Below are positions 42,666-50,894 of a DNA stretch of 64,000 nucleotides, piece after piece (the first letter of the stretch is position 1; each line of letters starts with the position of its first letter). Location of the stretch: positions 1 to 64,000 of the forward strand of contig NZ_CAXREX010000324.1 of NCBI RefSeq assembly GCF_964229645.1. The letters run 5' to 3'. The notes below the pieces were generated by a model, which saw only the letters and a list, made by a program, of their open reading frames with translations, did no database searches and was not told the DNA's origin. Source of the stretch: Nioella sp964229645 (lineage in GTDB: Bacteria > Pseudomonadota > Alphaproteobacteria > Rhodobacterales > Rhodobacteraceae). Both the position numbers and the translations under genes were made by a program.

Positions 42666-43430
42666 TCAGCGTCGGCCCATGAAATCGCTGCTGACCGTCC
42701 CGTGAAAGCAGCGCGGGAAGAACGGGTAGGTATCCGTCGCAAAATAGGTGAGCGTTCCGTTGACCACGGCGGCGTTGCACTGGTCGAGATTGCCTGCCCC
42801 TTCCACGAACACCCAGTCTTCCTCGTAGGTGCCGTCATAGGCGCCAAACGGAGCCGAGGCGCGCGTGCCCTCTCGCAACTGCCAGCCCGACTGGGCGGCG
42901 TCACCGATATAGTGGATCTCGAACCCGTCTGCGGCCCAGCCGATCAGGCTACCGGACTGCGAGCCCACCAACGCCTCGGACACGCCGTGGTAATGGTAGA
43001 GCCCCCGGTGATCCACATGCGCATTCTGCGCGTCCATCCCCAGCAGCTCCGCCGCGCCCATGCCTTCCAGCCGCCACCCCGAGGACGGATCGCGGGAAAA
43101 GCCCCGCGGGCTGTTGGCATCGTAGAAATCCGCCGTTCCGGGCCGGAACAGAATGCCCGTCACCGAAACGCCCGAGCTTTGGGTGTTTTGCGTGATCCGC
43201 CCGGTCACCTCGGGGTCTGCGTCGACACAGACGCGGGTCGCTTGCTGGCGGAAGCTGTTGGGATTGCCCCGGTTGGGGAACTGCCCGATGTCATGGTTCG
43301 GGCTGGAATTGGACGTGACGCAAAGCTGCGCGCCCTCCAGCCTGACATCAACCTCGTTTTCATGCGCAAAGGCCCCGTCGGCCATCGCGGCAAGCCCGAT
43401 GAGGGCGCTCAGGGAAAACAGTCTCAGCAT
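42666..43430 (-). CDS. YHYH domain-containing exported protein
   Basis: 254 residues with a signal peptide (MLRLFSLSALIGLAAMADGAFA) and the family-defining YHYH in DHRGLYHYHGVSEAL near residue 150. GWAADGFEIHYIG and YEEDWVFVEGAGNLDQCNA are further family blocks. Four conserved-looking Cys residues could form disulfides in the periplasm. AGGAGG lies upstream of the ATG at 43430. YHYH proteins are of unknown biochemical function and are widespread in marine bacteria. Confidence 0.83.
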   Translation of the reverse strand: MLRLFSLSALIGLAAMADGAFAHENEVDVRLEGAQLCVTSNSSPNHDIGQFPNRGNPNSFRQQATRVCVDADPEVTGRITQNTQSSGVSVTGILFRPGTADFYDANSPRGFSRDPSSGWRLEGMGAAELLGMDAQNAHVDHRGLYHYHGVSEALVGSQSGSLIGWAADGFEIHYIGDAAQSGWQLREGTRASAPFGAYDGTYEEDWVFVEGAGNLDQCNAAVVNGTLTYFATDTYPFFPRCFHGTVSSDFMGRR

Positions 43431-43511
43431 GCGTTGGTCCTCCTGCACTTATCCTGTGCAGGCTCAAACGCGCGGCCTTGAGAATTCCGTCGAAACTGGC
43501 CCGATACCGGC

Positions 43512-43769
43512 CTATCTGCCGCGCAACTGGCGCGCGCCCCAGATGATCAGGCAGGCCCCGGCGAAGCCGACCAGACCTTGCGAAATCCACGTGGCCGAGG
43601 CCGAGATGCCGACCAGCCGCAGCAGGAAATTCGCCACGATCGCCCCGACGATCCCCAGAATGACATTGGCGACCAGGCCGGTTTCCGCCCGCATGAACGT
43701 GCTGGCACCCCATCCGGCCAACCCGCCCACGACGATCGCCGCGATCCATCCCAAACCTTGCATGCACAT
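43512..43769 (-). CDS. GlsB/YeaQ/YmgE-family small membrane protein
   Basis: 85 residues with three hydrophobic helices: GWIAAIVVGGLAGWGASTFM, VANVILGIVGAIVANFLL and GLVGFAGACLIIWGARQL. The glycine-zipper pattern GLAGWGA...ILGIVGAIVAN is typical of transglycosylase-associated (GlsB) stress proteins. It sits in the inner membrane; the precise role is unknown. Confidence 0.85.
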   Translation of the reverse strand: MCMQGLGWIAAIVVGGLAGWGASTFMRAETGLVANVILGIVGAIVANFLLRLVGISASATWISQGLVGFAGACLIIWGARQLRGR

Positions 43770-43843
43770 GCTCCACGCCGTTTCGACGGGGGGAGACTAG
43801 CACGGTTGCCCCGCAAGACAGCGGAAAAATGACGCGGGGGTCA

Positions 43844-43896
43844 GCGTTTTCGAAAACGCGCCTTCTCGGACTTTTCGCAAAGCCCGAAGAGGCGCC
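43844..43896 (-). terminator. Palindrome and hairpin downstream of dapD
   Basis: GCGTTTTCGAAAACGC is a perfect 16-bp palindrome. It adjoins an imperfect hairpin (GCGCCTTCTCGG with CCGAAGAGGCGC), 12 bases after the dapD stop. Both probably end the dapD transcript. Confidence 0.6.
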
Positions 43897-43907
43897 CGGC
43901 TCGCGGT

Positions 43908-44735
43908 TCAGTCGCGCAGAAGCTCGTTGATGCCGGTCTTGGACCGGGTCTGTTCATCAACCCGCTTCACGATCACGGCGCAGTAAAGGTTGATCCCGTT
44001 CTTCGACGGCATAGAGCCTGCCACGACCACCGAGTAAGGCGGCACTTCGCCATACATGACCTCGCCGGTTTCGCGATCGACGATCTTGGTGGACTTGCCG
44101 ATGAAGACACCCATGCCAAGCACCGAACCCTCGCGCACGATGCAGCCTTCCACGACTTCCGACCGCGCCCCGATAAAGCAGTTGTCCTCGATGATCGTCG
44201 GGCCAGCCTGCATCGGCTCCAGCACGCCGCCGATGCCGACACCGCCCGACAGGTGCACGTTCTTGCCGATCTGCGCGCAGCTGCCCACCGTGGCCCAGGT
44301 ATCGACCATGGTGCCGCTGTCCACATAAGCGCCGAGATTCACGAAGGACGGCATCAGAACCACGCCCGGCGCGATATAGGCCGATTTGCGCACCACGCAG
44401 TTGGGCACCGCGCGGAAGCCCGCCGCGCTCCATTCGTTTTCGCCCCAGGTCGCCCATTTGCTGTCGACCTTGTCCCACCAGCTGCCGCCCTGCGGGCTGC
44501 CGGACTGCATTTCCATGTCCTTCAGGCGGAAGCCAAGCAGCACGGCCTTCTTGGCCCACTGGTTGACGTGCCAGTCGCCGTTCTCCTGCCGCTCGGCCAC
44601 GCGCAGGCTGCCGCTGTCGAGCGCATTCAGCGTGTCCTCGATCGCTTCACGGGTTTCGCCGGTGGTGGCGGGGGTGATCTGGTCGCGTGCGTCCCACGCG
44701 GCTTCGATGGCAGCTTCGAGCTGGGCGTTCGACAT
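43908..44735 (-). CDS. dapD: Tetrahydrodipicolinate N-succinyltransferase
   Basis: 275 residues. The N-terminal helical domain (MSNAQLEAAIEAAWDAR) leads into a left-handed beta-helix of hexapeptide repeats from VVRKSAYIAPGVVLMPSFVNLGAYV to EGSVLGMGVFIGKSTKIVD. It uses succinyl-CoA to acylate tetrahydrodipicolinate, the step before dapC/dapE in lysine synthesis. The start at 44735 gives the standard N-terminus. It is monocistronic here, divergent from the LOG gene. Confidence 0.96.
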   Translation of the reverse strand: MSNAQLEAAIEAAWDARDQITPATTGETREAIEDTLNALDSGSLRVAERQENGDWHVNQWAKKAVLLGFRLKDMEMQSGSPQGGSWWDKVDSKWATWGENEWSAAGFRAVPNCVVRKSAYIAPGVVLMPSFVNLGAYVDSGTMVDTWATVGSCAQIGKNVHLSGGVGIGGVLEPMQAGPTIIEDNCFIGARSEVVEGCIVREGSVLGMGVFIGKSTKIVDRETGEVMYGEVPPYSVVVAGSMPSKNGINLYCAVIVKRVDEQTRSKTGINELLRD

Positions 44736-44893
44736 GGGGGGCCTCCGGTTTCCTTGGTCCCGCGCGCTATAGCCGACCGCCCCCCTCGGCTCAATCCGCA
44801 AATACGACGCTTCACGCTTGCGCGAAGACGGCTTTCAACCGGGCGGGGGGCGCGCTAGCCTTGCCCACAGGCAGGACAAGAAGGATACGAGTG

Positions 44894-45739
44894 ATGACCG
44901 ACGACCCCCGCGACGGGCTTTTCCGTGACGCCCATACCGATATCGAGACCGCCCGCCAGGTCCCCGACACCCCCCAGACCCGCGCCCCCGCCTACCGGCT
45001 GGCCTTCACCGACGACGATTTCATGTGCCGGGACGAACTGCGGCCGGTGCGCCTTCAGCTCGAACTGCTGAAGCCCCAGATGATGCTCGATGAGTACGGG
45101 GTGAAATCGACCATCGTGATGTTCGGCGGCGCGCGGATTCCGGAACCCTCCAAGGCAGGCAGCGCCCGGACAGACACGCTGAGGGAGCTGTCGAAATACT
45201 ACGACGAGGCACGCTCATTCGCCCGCATCATGACCGAGCGCAGCCTCGGCAACGGCCAGCACGACAACATCATCGTCACCGGCGGCGGTCCCGGCGTGAT
45301 GGAGGCGGGCAGCCGCGGCGCAGCCGATGCAGGCGGCGTGTCGATCGGGCTCAACATCGTGCTGCCGCATGAACAGGCGCCCAACGAATACGTCACGCCC
45401 GACCTGTGCTTCAACTTCCACTACTTCGCCATCCGCAAGATGCATTTCCTGATGCGTGCCAAGGCAATCACCATCTTCCCCGGCGGGTTCGGCACGCTGG
45501 ACGAGATGTTCGAAAGCCTGACCCTGATCCAGACCGGACGCATGGAACGGGTGCCCTTCCTGCTCTTCGGGCGCGCCTTCTGGGAACGGATCATCAACTG
45601 GCAGGCGCTGGCCGATGCAGGCACGATCAGCCCGGAGGATCTCGATCTCTTCCGCTTCGTGGAAACCGCCGAGGAAGCGGTCGATGTGCTCGACAGCTGG
45701 GGCGACACCGCCCGACGCGGGGGTATTCCCGGCCGCTGA
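44894..45739 (+). CDS. LOG-family protein (TIGR00730-like)
   Basis: 281 residues. The signature is split as usual: IIVTGGGPGVMEAGSRGAAD near residue 130 and ITIFPGGFGTLDEMFESLTL near residue 195 (PGGxGTxxE). LOG proteins release free cytokinin bases or ribose-5-phosphate from nucleoside monophosphates. In bacteria many have unassigned roles. The N-terminal ~60 residues before GVKSTIVMFGGARIP are longer than in the shortest family members. A GTG three bases upstream is an alternative start. Confidence 0.87.
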   Translation: MTDDPRDGLFRDAHTDIETARQVPDTPQTRAPAYRLAFTDDDFMCRDELRPVRLQLELLKPQMMLDEYGVKSTIVMFGGARIPEPSKAGSARTDTLRELSKYYDEARSFARIMTERSLGNGQHDNIIVTGGGPGVMEAGSRGAADAGGVSIGLNIVLPHEQAPNEYVTPDLCFNFHYFAIRKMHFLMRAKAITIFPGGFGTLDEMFESLTLIQTGRMERVPFLLFGRAFWERIINWQALADAGTISPEDLDLFRFVETAEEAVDVLDSWGDTARRGGIPGR

Positions 45740-45813
45740 ACCAGCGGCGGGGAAACGATCTTCGAAGATCGTTGCAAGAATTTTCGAAAATTCTTCCCCG
45801 CCCGTTGGGCGGG
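45733..45813. terminator. Nested palindromes between convergent LOG and phytase-like genes
   Basis: In order: CCGCTG-AAC-CAGCGG (over the LOG stop), AACGATCTTCGAAGATCGTT (45754-45773), AAGAATTTTCGAAAATTCTT (45776-45795) and CCCGCCC-GTT-GGGCGGG (45797-45813). GGCGGGGAA (45746-45754) also pairs with TTCCCCGCC (45794-45802) around the two central palindromes. It ends exactly at the stop of the minus-strand gene, so a bidirectional terminator is likely. Confidence 0.75.
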
Positions 45814-46692
45814 TCACTCCAGGATCACCTCGACCAGTTCGGTGGGCAGGATCGGGCTGAAATTGTCGTCCGAGACCATGCTGGCCACCAGCCGCCCCTG
45901 GCCATCGCGCCAGATGCTCAGCCCTTCGAGGTTGGAAAAGGCCCCATGGCTCGACTGCCAGGCGATCCGCCCGCCCGAAAACCCTTCAGGGCCCAAGTCA
46001 AAGACCCGGATCCGGGCGGCGAAGCCGAAGAGCAGGCTGAAATCCCGCTCCAGCAGGTAGAACCGCCCCCGGTCGTCGAAATCGGCCCCGACGGGCCGGA
46101 AAGACCCGAGGCGCGGAATGCTCAGCGCCTGCTGCCACTGCCCGTTGGCATGGCGAAAGACGGGAATCTCTGGCCCTTCCGACACTTCCGGAAGGGTGTA
46201 GAGCCTTCCCTCCGCGTCCACGGCCAGCGCTTCGAGCGAGCCATTGGCCTCCATCACGGCGAAGCCTGGGGCGGCGGGCAAGATCACCGCCCCGTCCTCG
46301 GTCAGCATCACCACCCGATGGTCGCCCTCGAAAGACAGGAACAGACGCCCGCGCCCGTCCATGGCCAGCCCCTCGCTGTCGCGCTGTCCCCTCTGGCCGC
46401 GCTCGCCGCTGCGCGCCATCAGCAAGGCGGCCGGTGCCAGCGCCACGCCCGTCACCTCGCCGCTGCCGCCCCGCGCGACCGTGCCCCGGAACAATGCCCC
46501 CCGGTCCGAGAGCAGCACGATCCCGCGCCCGCCGTCGGTTACCTCGATCGCGGATAGCCCGCCCAGCATCGGGTCCGGCCCGTCAAGCGCGAAGGCGCCC
46601 AGAAGGCGCGCGGGGCCCTCGGCCCAGGCAGAAAGGGTAATCGCGCCCGCCAGCGCCGCCGTCAGGGCGAGCTGAGCAAGACGCGGGTGCAT
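45814..46692 (-). CDS. Esterase-like activity of phytase family exported protein
   Basis: 292 residues with a signal peptide (MHPRLAQLALTAALAGAITL, cleavage after AWA). The beta-propeller-like sequence includes LGGLSAIEVTDGGRGIVLLSDRGALFRG, DSEGLAMDGRGRLFLSFEG and NLEGLSIWRDGQGRLV, typical of the phytase-like esterase domain. It overlaps the 3' end of mepA by 31 bases and is probably the last gene of the MFS-mepA unit. Substrate unknown. Confidence 0.82.
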   Translation of the reverse strand: MHPRLAQLALTAALAGAITLSAWAEGPARLLGAFALDGPDPMLGGLSAIEVTDGGRGIVLLSDRGALFRGTVARGGSGEVTGVALAPAALLMARSGERGQRGQRDSEGLAMDGRGRLFLSFEGDHRVVMLTEDGAVILPAAPGFAVMEANGSLEALAVDAEGRLYTLPEVSEGPEIPVFRHANGQWQQALSIPRLGSFRPVGADFDDRGRFYLLERDFSLLFGFAARIRVFDLGPEGFSGGRIAWQSSHGAFSNLEGLSIWRDGQGRLVASMVSDDNFSPILPTELVEVILE

Positions 46693-47585
46693 TGGGCAGG
46701 CAGGTCGCTCAGCATGATCTCTCCCCGGACCGGCTCGGGCCGGTTCGGATCCGGGTCGGGCAGCGGCGGGTTCAGGATGTTGCGTTGCCATTCCCGCGCC
46801 TCGTCGCAACCGTCGCCCGGCGGCGGCGGGGCCTGGTCGACGCAATCGGGCGATCCCTGAGGGCAGGAAAGGCGCACGTGGAAATGGTAGTGATGACCAT
46901 ACCAGGGCCGGATCTGCCGCAGGTAGGAGCGGTCCCCTGTTTCATTGTCGCACATCCAGACCTTTGCGCCGGGGAAAACGAAAACCCGCGCCACCCGCGG
47001 ATCGCTCGCCGCCGCGCGCATCAGCTGCCAATGCGCCTCGGTCCAGTTCTCGCCCACATAGGCCCCGCGCGCCCGCCGGGTCGAGATCGAGGACAGGCTC
47101 TCGCGCTCGGCCTCGGTCAGGCTCAGGTCGGTCGCAGGCAGCATCCAGATATCGGCGTCCAGCCCGGACTGGTGGCTGGCATGGCCGGTCAGCATCGGCC
47201 CGCCCCTCGGTTGCGCCATGTCCCCGATATAGAGCCCGTCCCAACCCGGCAGGGTCGCGGCGAAGCGCGACAGCTCCTGAAGGTAGTCCAAAAGCTCCGG
47301 GTGCCCGTAATTGCGGTTGCGCGACAGGCGCATCGCCTGCCAGGTCGGCCCTGTCTCGGGCAGTTCTTCTGCCCCCTGGATACAGCCTCGGGAAATGCGT
47401 CCGTAGACACGAGTGCGCCCGTCGGATGGCGCGTCGACATGGCCAAAGAGCCGCCTCGCGGGCGTCGCGCTCATCGTGCTGGCCGTGACCTGCATCTCGG
47501 GGCTCAACGCCTCCGAGCCGTCTCCGCTCCCGCAAGACCCAAGGGCAATCACCGATACGAACAAAAGCGCGGCGCGCAGGATCAT
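46662..47585 (-). CDS. mepA: Penicillin-insensitive murein endopeptidase
   Basis: 307 residues. The N-terminus MILRAALLFVSVIALGSC carries a lipobox ending at Cys18, so it is a predicted lipoprotein. The MepA zinc-site motifs are GHASHQSGLDADIWML near residue 155 and WYGHHYHFHVRLSCP near residue 230. It cuts meso-DAP cross-links in peptidoglycan. The start at 47585 forms an ATGA overlap with the upstream MFS gene and has GGGGAAGAG upstream. Confidence 0.92.
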   Translation of the reverse strand: MILRAALLFVSVIALGSCGSGDGSEALSPEMQVTASTMSATPARRLFGHVDAPSDGRTRVYGRISRGCIQGAEELPETGPTWQAMRLSRNRNYGHPELLDYLQELSRFAATLPGWDGLYIGDMAQPRGGPMLTGHASHQSGLDADIWMLPATDLSLTEAERESLSSISTRRARGAYVGENWTEAHWQLMRAAASDPRVARVFVFPGAKVWMCDNETGDRSYLRQIRPWYGHHYHFHVRLSCPQGSPDCVDQAPPPPGDGCDEAREWQRNILNPPLPDPDPNRPEPVRGEIMLSDLPAQCTRVLLSSP

Positions 47586-48952
47586 CAACTCTCTTCCCCG
47601 TTGGGCTTCACCCAAATCAACAGAACCAATCCCAAGGAGAATAGCCCAATCAGGGGCGTGACCCCAAGCCTCTGGTTGTTCGTGATGTCCGTGGTAATCG
47701 CGATCAGCCAGGGCGCGAGGAACGTCGTGGCCTTACCCGACAGGGCATAAAGCCCAAATGCCTCGGTCATGCGCTGCGGATTGGCCTGCTTGGTCAGCAT
47801 GTTGCGGCTGGCCGACTGCACCGCGCCACCGGCCGCCCCGATCAAAAGACCCGCGACATAGAACAGCTGGTCAGGCAGCGCCGAACCCTCGGCCACCGGC
47901 ATTCCAAAGATCGCCTCGGGCGACAGCCCCACGATCAGGCAGGCAGTCAAGATCAGTACCACGCAGCAAACAACGATCACCGGCATCGGCCCGAACTTGC
48001 GGTCCGCCAGCCCGCCAACCCAGGCAAAGATCGCGCCCGAGATCGCGGCCAGGATGCCGAAGATGCCCACCTCCATGATCGACCAGTCCAGCACGCCCAG
48101 CGCGTAGATGCCGCCGAAAGTGTACATCCCGTTCAGCGCGTCACGGTAGAACATCGAACTGCCGAGATAGGCCAGCAGGCTGGGGTGGCGCGGCAGGCCC
48201 TTGATCGTGCGCACCAGGTCACGCAGGCCCTCGCCAACCCGGTAATGGGCGTTCTCGGGCGGGGGGCCATCCTTCACCCACAGGAAGAACGGGATCATGA
48301 AGACCGCGTACCAAAGGGACGTCAGCGGCCCCACCACGCGCGTATCGGCCCCGGTTTCCGGGTCCAGCCCCAGCAGCGGCCGCATCCCCGCCATGGTCAG
48401 ACCGTTGTCGCCCGCCTGGAAGAGCGCCAGCATGATCGCCAGCGCCACCACGCCGCCCACGTATCCGAACCCCCAGCCGGACCCTGAGATTCGCCCCAGC
48501 TCTTCCTTGGGGCCCAGCGAGGGCAGGTAGGCATTGGTAAAGATCGTGGCGAATTCCATCCCGATCAGGCCCATGCCGAAAAACAGCAACGCCCAGAAGA
48601 CCGAGAAATCCTCCGGCGCGCTGTACCAGGTGCCCCAGGCGCCAATGACGTAGAGCGCCGAGAAGAGCCAGATCCAGGGCATCCGCCGGCCCGAACTGTC
48701 GGCCACGCTGCCCAGGATCGGCGCCAGAACGGCGATGGTAATCCCCGTCAGCGTCAGCCCGTAACCCCACAGCGCCTGCGCCTGTGCCTCGGCCGCCTGC
48801 TCGGCCATGCCGCCCGCCATCAGGGACTGCGCGGCGGTCTGGCTGAAATAGGGGCCGAAGATGAAGGTCAGCATCAGCGTGTTGTAGGGCTGACTGGCCC
48901 AGTCGAAGAAATACCAGCCCCAGATGCGCTTCGTCGGAGAAATTCCGGCCAT
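47585..48952 (-). CDS. MFS transporter (UMF1/Atg22-like)
   Basis: 455 residues with about twelve membrane segments. WGWYFFDWASQPYNTLMLTFIFGPYF at the N-terminus and the ADSSGRRMPWIW loop are characteristic of the UMF1/Atg22-like group. SASRNMLTKQANPQRMTEAFGLYALSGKATTFLAP is its late signature. It overlaps mepA by 4 bases. Possible substrates include amino acids or peptidoglycan fragments, the latter suggested only by the neighbour. Confidence 0.85.
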   Translation of the reverse strand: MAGISPTKRIWGWYFFDWASQPYNTLMLTFIFGPYFSQTAAQSLMAGGMAEQAAEAQAQALWGYGLTLTGITIAVLAPILGSVADSSGRRMPWIWLFSALYVIGAWGTWYSAPEDFSVFWALLFFGMGLIGMEFATIFTNAYLPSLGPKEELGRISGSGWGFGYVGGVVALAIMLALFQAGDNGLTMAGMRPLLGLDPETGADTRVVGPLTSLWYAVFMIPFFLWVKDGPPPENAHYRVGEGLRDLVRTIKGLPRHPSLLAYLGSSMFYRDALNGMYTFGGIYALGVLDWSIMEVGIFGILAAISGAIFAWVGGLADRKFGPMPVIVVCCVVLILTACLIVGLSPEAIFGMPVAEGSALPDQLFYVAGLLIGAAGGAVQSASRNMLTKQANPQRMTEAFGLYALSGKATTFLAPWLIAITTDITNNQRLGVTPLIGLFSLGLVLLIWVKPNGEES

Positions 48953-48975
48953 GTCCTGCCCTTCCCTGTTCCCTG

Positions 48976-49554
48976 TCAGGCAGAATTCAGCCAATCCTCC
49001 TGTTTGGCAACGGAAATAAATTCCGCCTCCTGCGGAGGCCAGGGCCGCCTGTCCTCGGCTTCGATCCAGGCCTGCACCCAGTCCGGCAAGGGTGGCGAGA
49101 CCGGATCAACCCCCAGTGCCCGTGTCACGCGCTCGGTCGGAACGATCCCCTCCGGCCCCGTCATGGCCGAACGATAGACAATCTGGTTGCAGCAGGCCTG
49201 CCCCTTCCACATCGATTGCTCGATATAGACGAACCGCGCGTCCCAGCCCACGCAGCGGCTACGCATCTCGACCAGCTCGAAGGTGCGGATGCGGGCGCGG
49301 TATCGCACCGAGGCCCCGGCCATGGTCATGCCCCAGCGCTCGCGCCGAAGCATCTCGATCAACCCGGTGCGCCGGGCCAGCGGAATGCGCCCGAGATCGT
49401 AGAAGGTCAGCGTGCGCCCGTTATTGAGCTCCATCCACAGGTCGATATCCCAGGGCCAGCAGCGATGGCGGCTGACATGGGTTCCGGTCAGGGGAAGGCG
49501 CGGCGCATGGCGGGTCACGGCCAACTGGTAAAGCATGCGGGCAACAGGATACAT
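48976..49554 (-). CDS. Acyl-CoA thioesterase, 4HBT/hotdog family
   Basis: 192 residues. WPWDIDLWMELNNGRTLTFYDLGRI resembles the Them6-like hotdog region (DxDxNxHxNN variant without the His). MTMAGASVRYRARIRTFELVEMRSRC and FVYIEQSMWKGQ complete the fold. The substrate is unknown. The start at 49554 gives MYPVARMLYQLA; the weak upstream site makes an alternative possible. Confidence 0.78.
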   Translation of the reverse strand: MYPVARMLYQLAVTRHAPRLPLTGTHVSRHRCWPWDIDLWMELNNGRTLTFYDLGRIPLARRTGLIEMLRRERWGMTMAGASVRYRARIRTFELVEMRSRCVGWDARFVYIEQSMWKGQACCNQIVYRSAMTGPEGIVPTERVTRALGVDPVSPPLPDWVQAWIEAEDRRPWPPQEAEFISVAKQEDWLNSA

Positions 49555-49702
49555 CGGGCAACCTTTGCAACGGGTGGACGGCCCCATTGATCCCCCGCGC
49601 AGGGGGGCGTCAACCCGGTCCGTCGCGTCACGCCCTTGTCATCGCGGCCCTGCCCCCTTACCTCTTGGCGAACTCAAGAAACCAAGGGGCGCGCGCAAGG
49701 CC

Positions 49703-49990
49703 ATGCTGTCACTCTTCCAGATTCTCCTGATGCTGATCAGCGTCGCCAAGTTCATCATCATCGCCCATATCATCATGAGCTGGCTGATCAATTTCGGCGT
49801 GCTGAACATCCACCAGCCGCTGGTGAACCAGCTCTGGCGCGGCCTCGATCAGCTCCTGGCCCCGGTCTACAACCCGATCCGCCGGATGCTGCCCAACATG
49901 GGCGGGCTCGACCTCGCGCCGCTCATCGTGATCCTGGGTCTCTTCGCGGCGGAAATCCTGATCCGCAACAACGCGATGTATTTCATCTGA
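49703..49990 (+). CDS. YggT family membrane protein
   Basis: 95 residues with two long hydrophobic helices (FQILLMLISVAKFIIIAHIIMSWL and LAPLIVILGLFAAEILI) around the conserved loop LAPVYNPIRRMLPNMGGLDLAPLIV. The YggT family is linked to osmotic stress and cell division in other bacteria. It stands alone; a post-stop element follows. Confidence 0.9.
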   Translation: MLSLFQILLMLISVAKFIIIAHIIMSWLINFGVLNIHQPLVNQLWRGLDQLLAPVYNPIRRMLPNMGGLDLAPLIVILGLFAAEILIRNNAMYFI

Positions 49991-50021
49991 CCCTTCTTCT
50001 TTGTGGAAATACCCCGGCGGG
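49991..50021 (+). repeat. Post-stop element related to repeat part A
   Basis: CCCTTCTTCTTTGTGGAAATACCCCGGCGGG directly follows the YggT stop in two adjoining parts of 11 and 20 bases. It closely matches the sequence after the GMC gene (CCCTTCTTCTTGGTCC then AAATACTCCCGCCGG). Confidence 0.65.
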
Positions 50022-50053
50022 TCGGATTGCGCAGCAATTCGAAACCCGTGCGC

Positions 50054-50728
50054 TCAGTGACCCCCGGCAAAGGCAGCCTCATCGCCCCATAGTTCGGACA
50101 GCCGCGCATCGCGCCCGCAGGAGTCGCGGTACAGCGTGTAGGCCACCGATTTGCGGCGCGGTCCGAACCGGGTCAGGATCAGCGCGTCGCTGGCGTAGAA
50201 ATCCTGGTGATAGTCCTCTGCTGGCCAGAAGGGGGCCGCATCCAGGACGGGGGTGACCACCGCCTGTCCAAGCGCGGCCTCGGCCTCGGCAATCGCGGCC
50301 TCGGCAATCGCGCGTTCCCCGGGGCCATCGACGAAGATCGCGGTGCGATAGCTCGGCCCCCGGTCGCAGAACTGCCCGCCTGCATCGGTCACATCGACCG
50401 AACGCAGGAAGAGCCGCAGGATCTCGTCATAGCCGATCACCTCGGCATCATAGGTCAGCCGCACCACCTCGTAGTGCCCGGTGCCTCCCGCCGTCACCTG
50501 CCGGTAGCTCGGGGCCTCGACCGTGCCGCCGGCAAAGCCCGAGACCGCCTCGACAACCCCCGGCACGCTTTCGAAATCGGCCTCCACGCACCAAAAACAC
50601 CCCCCCGCCAGCACGGTCTGCCGCAGCTCCTGCGCCTCGGCGCGACCGTGATGGGCGATCACGCCCAGCGCGATGCTCAGGGCCAGTGCGGCGGTCTTGA
50701 TGTTCTGGGCGATGCGGATGCGGGGCAT
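50054..50728 (-). CDS. msrA: Peptide-methionine (S)-S-oxide reductase, exported
   Basis: 224 residues. The MsrA active site GGCFWCVEADFESVPGV lies near residue 43, with GYAGG-like SGFAGGTVEAPSYRQVTAGGTGHYEVV and DAGGQFCDRGPSYR. A 32-residue signal peptide (IKTAALALSIALGVIAHHGRAEA) precedes it, so the enzyme should repair oxidised methionine in the periplasm. The C-terminal KSVAYTLYRDSCGR contains a possible resolving Cys. Confidence 0.92.
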   Translation of the reverse strand: MPRIRIAQNIKTAALALSIALGVIAHHGRAEAQELRQTVLAGGCFWCVEADFESVPGVVEAVSGFAGGTVEAPSYRQVTAGGTGHYEVVRLTYDAEVIGYDEILRLFLRSVDVTDAGGQFCDRGPSYRTAIFVDGPGERAIAEAAIAEAEAALGQAVVTPVLDAAPFWPAEDYHQDFYASDALILTRFGPRRKSVAYTLYRDSCGRDARLSELWGDEAAFAGGH

Positions 50729-50844
50729 GGGTTTCCTCCTGATGCTCCACCCATCGCGCCGGGGCCGATGAAATACAACGCAACTGCCCGTGAGCTCACA
50801 GAGCGGTGAATTCCGCTGTCAGCTTGCGAAACCGCCCTTGCGTA

Positions 50845-50890
50845 TGTACGGGGGGTGTACGGGGGTGTACGCCCGGTGTACGGGGGGTGC
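50845..50890 (+). repeat. Tandem TGTACGGGGGG-type repeat array upstream of sulfotransferase-like gene
   Basis: Four TGTACG units with G5-G6 spacers, one replaced by CCCGG, end four bases before the ATG at 50895, so the last G-run may double as ribosome-binding site. It is similar to 16293-16330. Confidence 0.75.
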
Positions 50891-50894
50891 TGCC

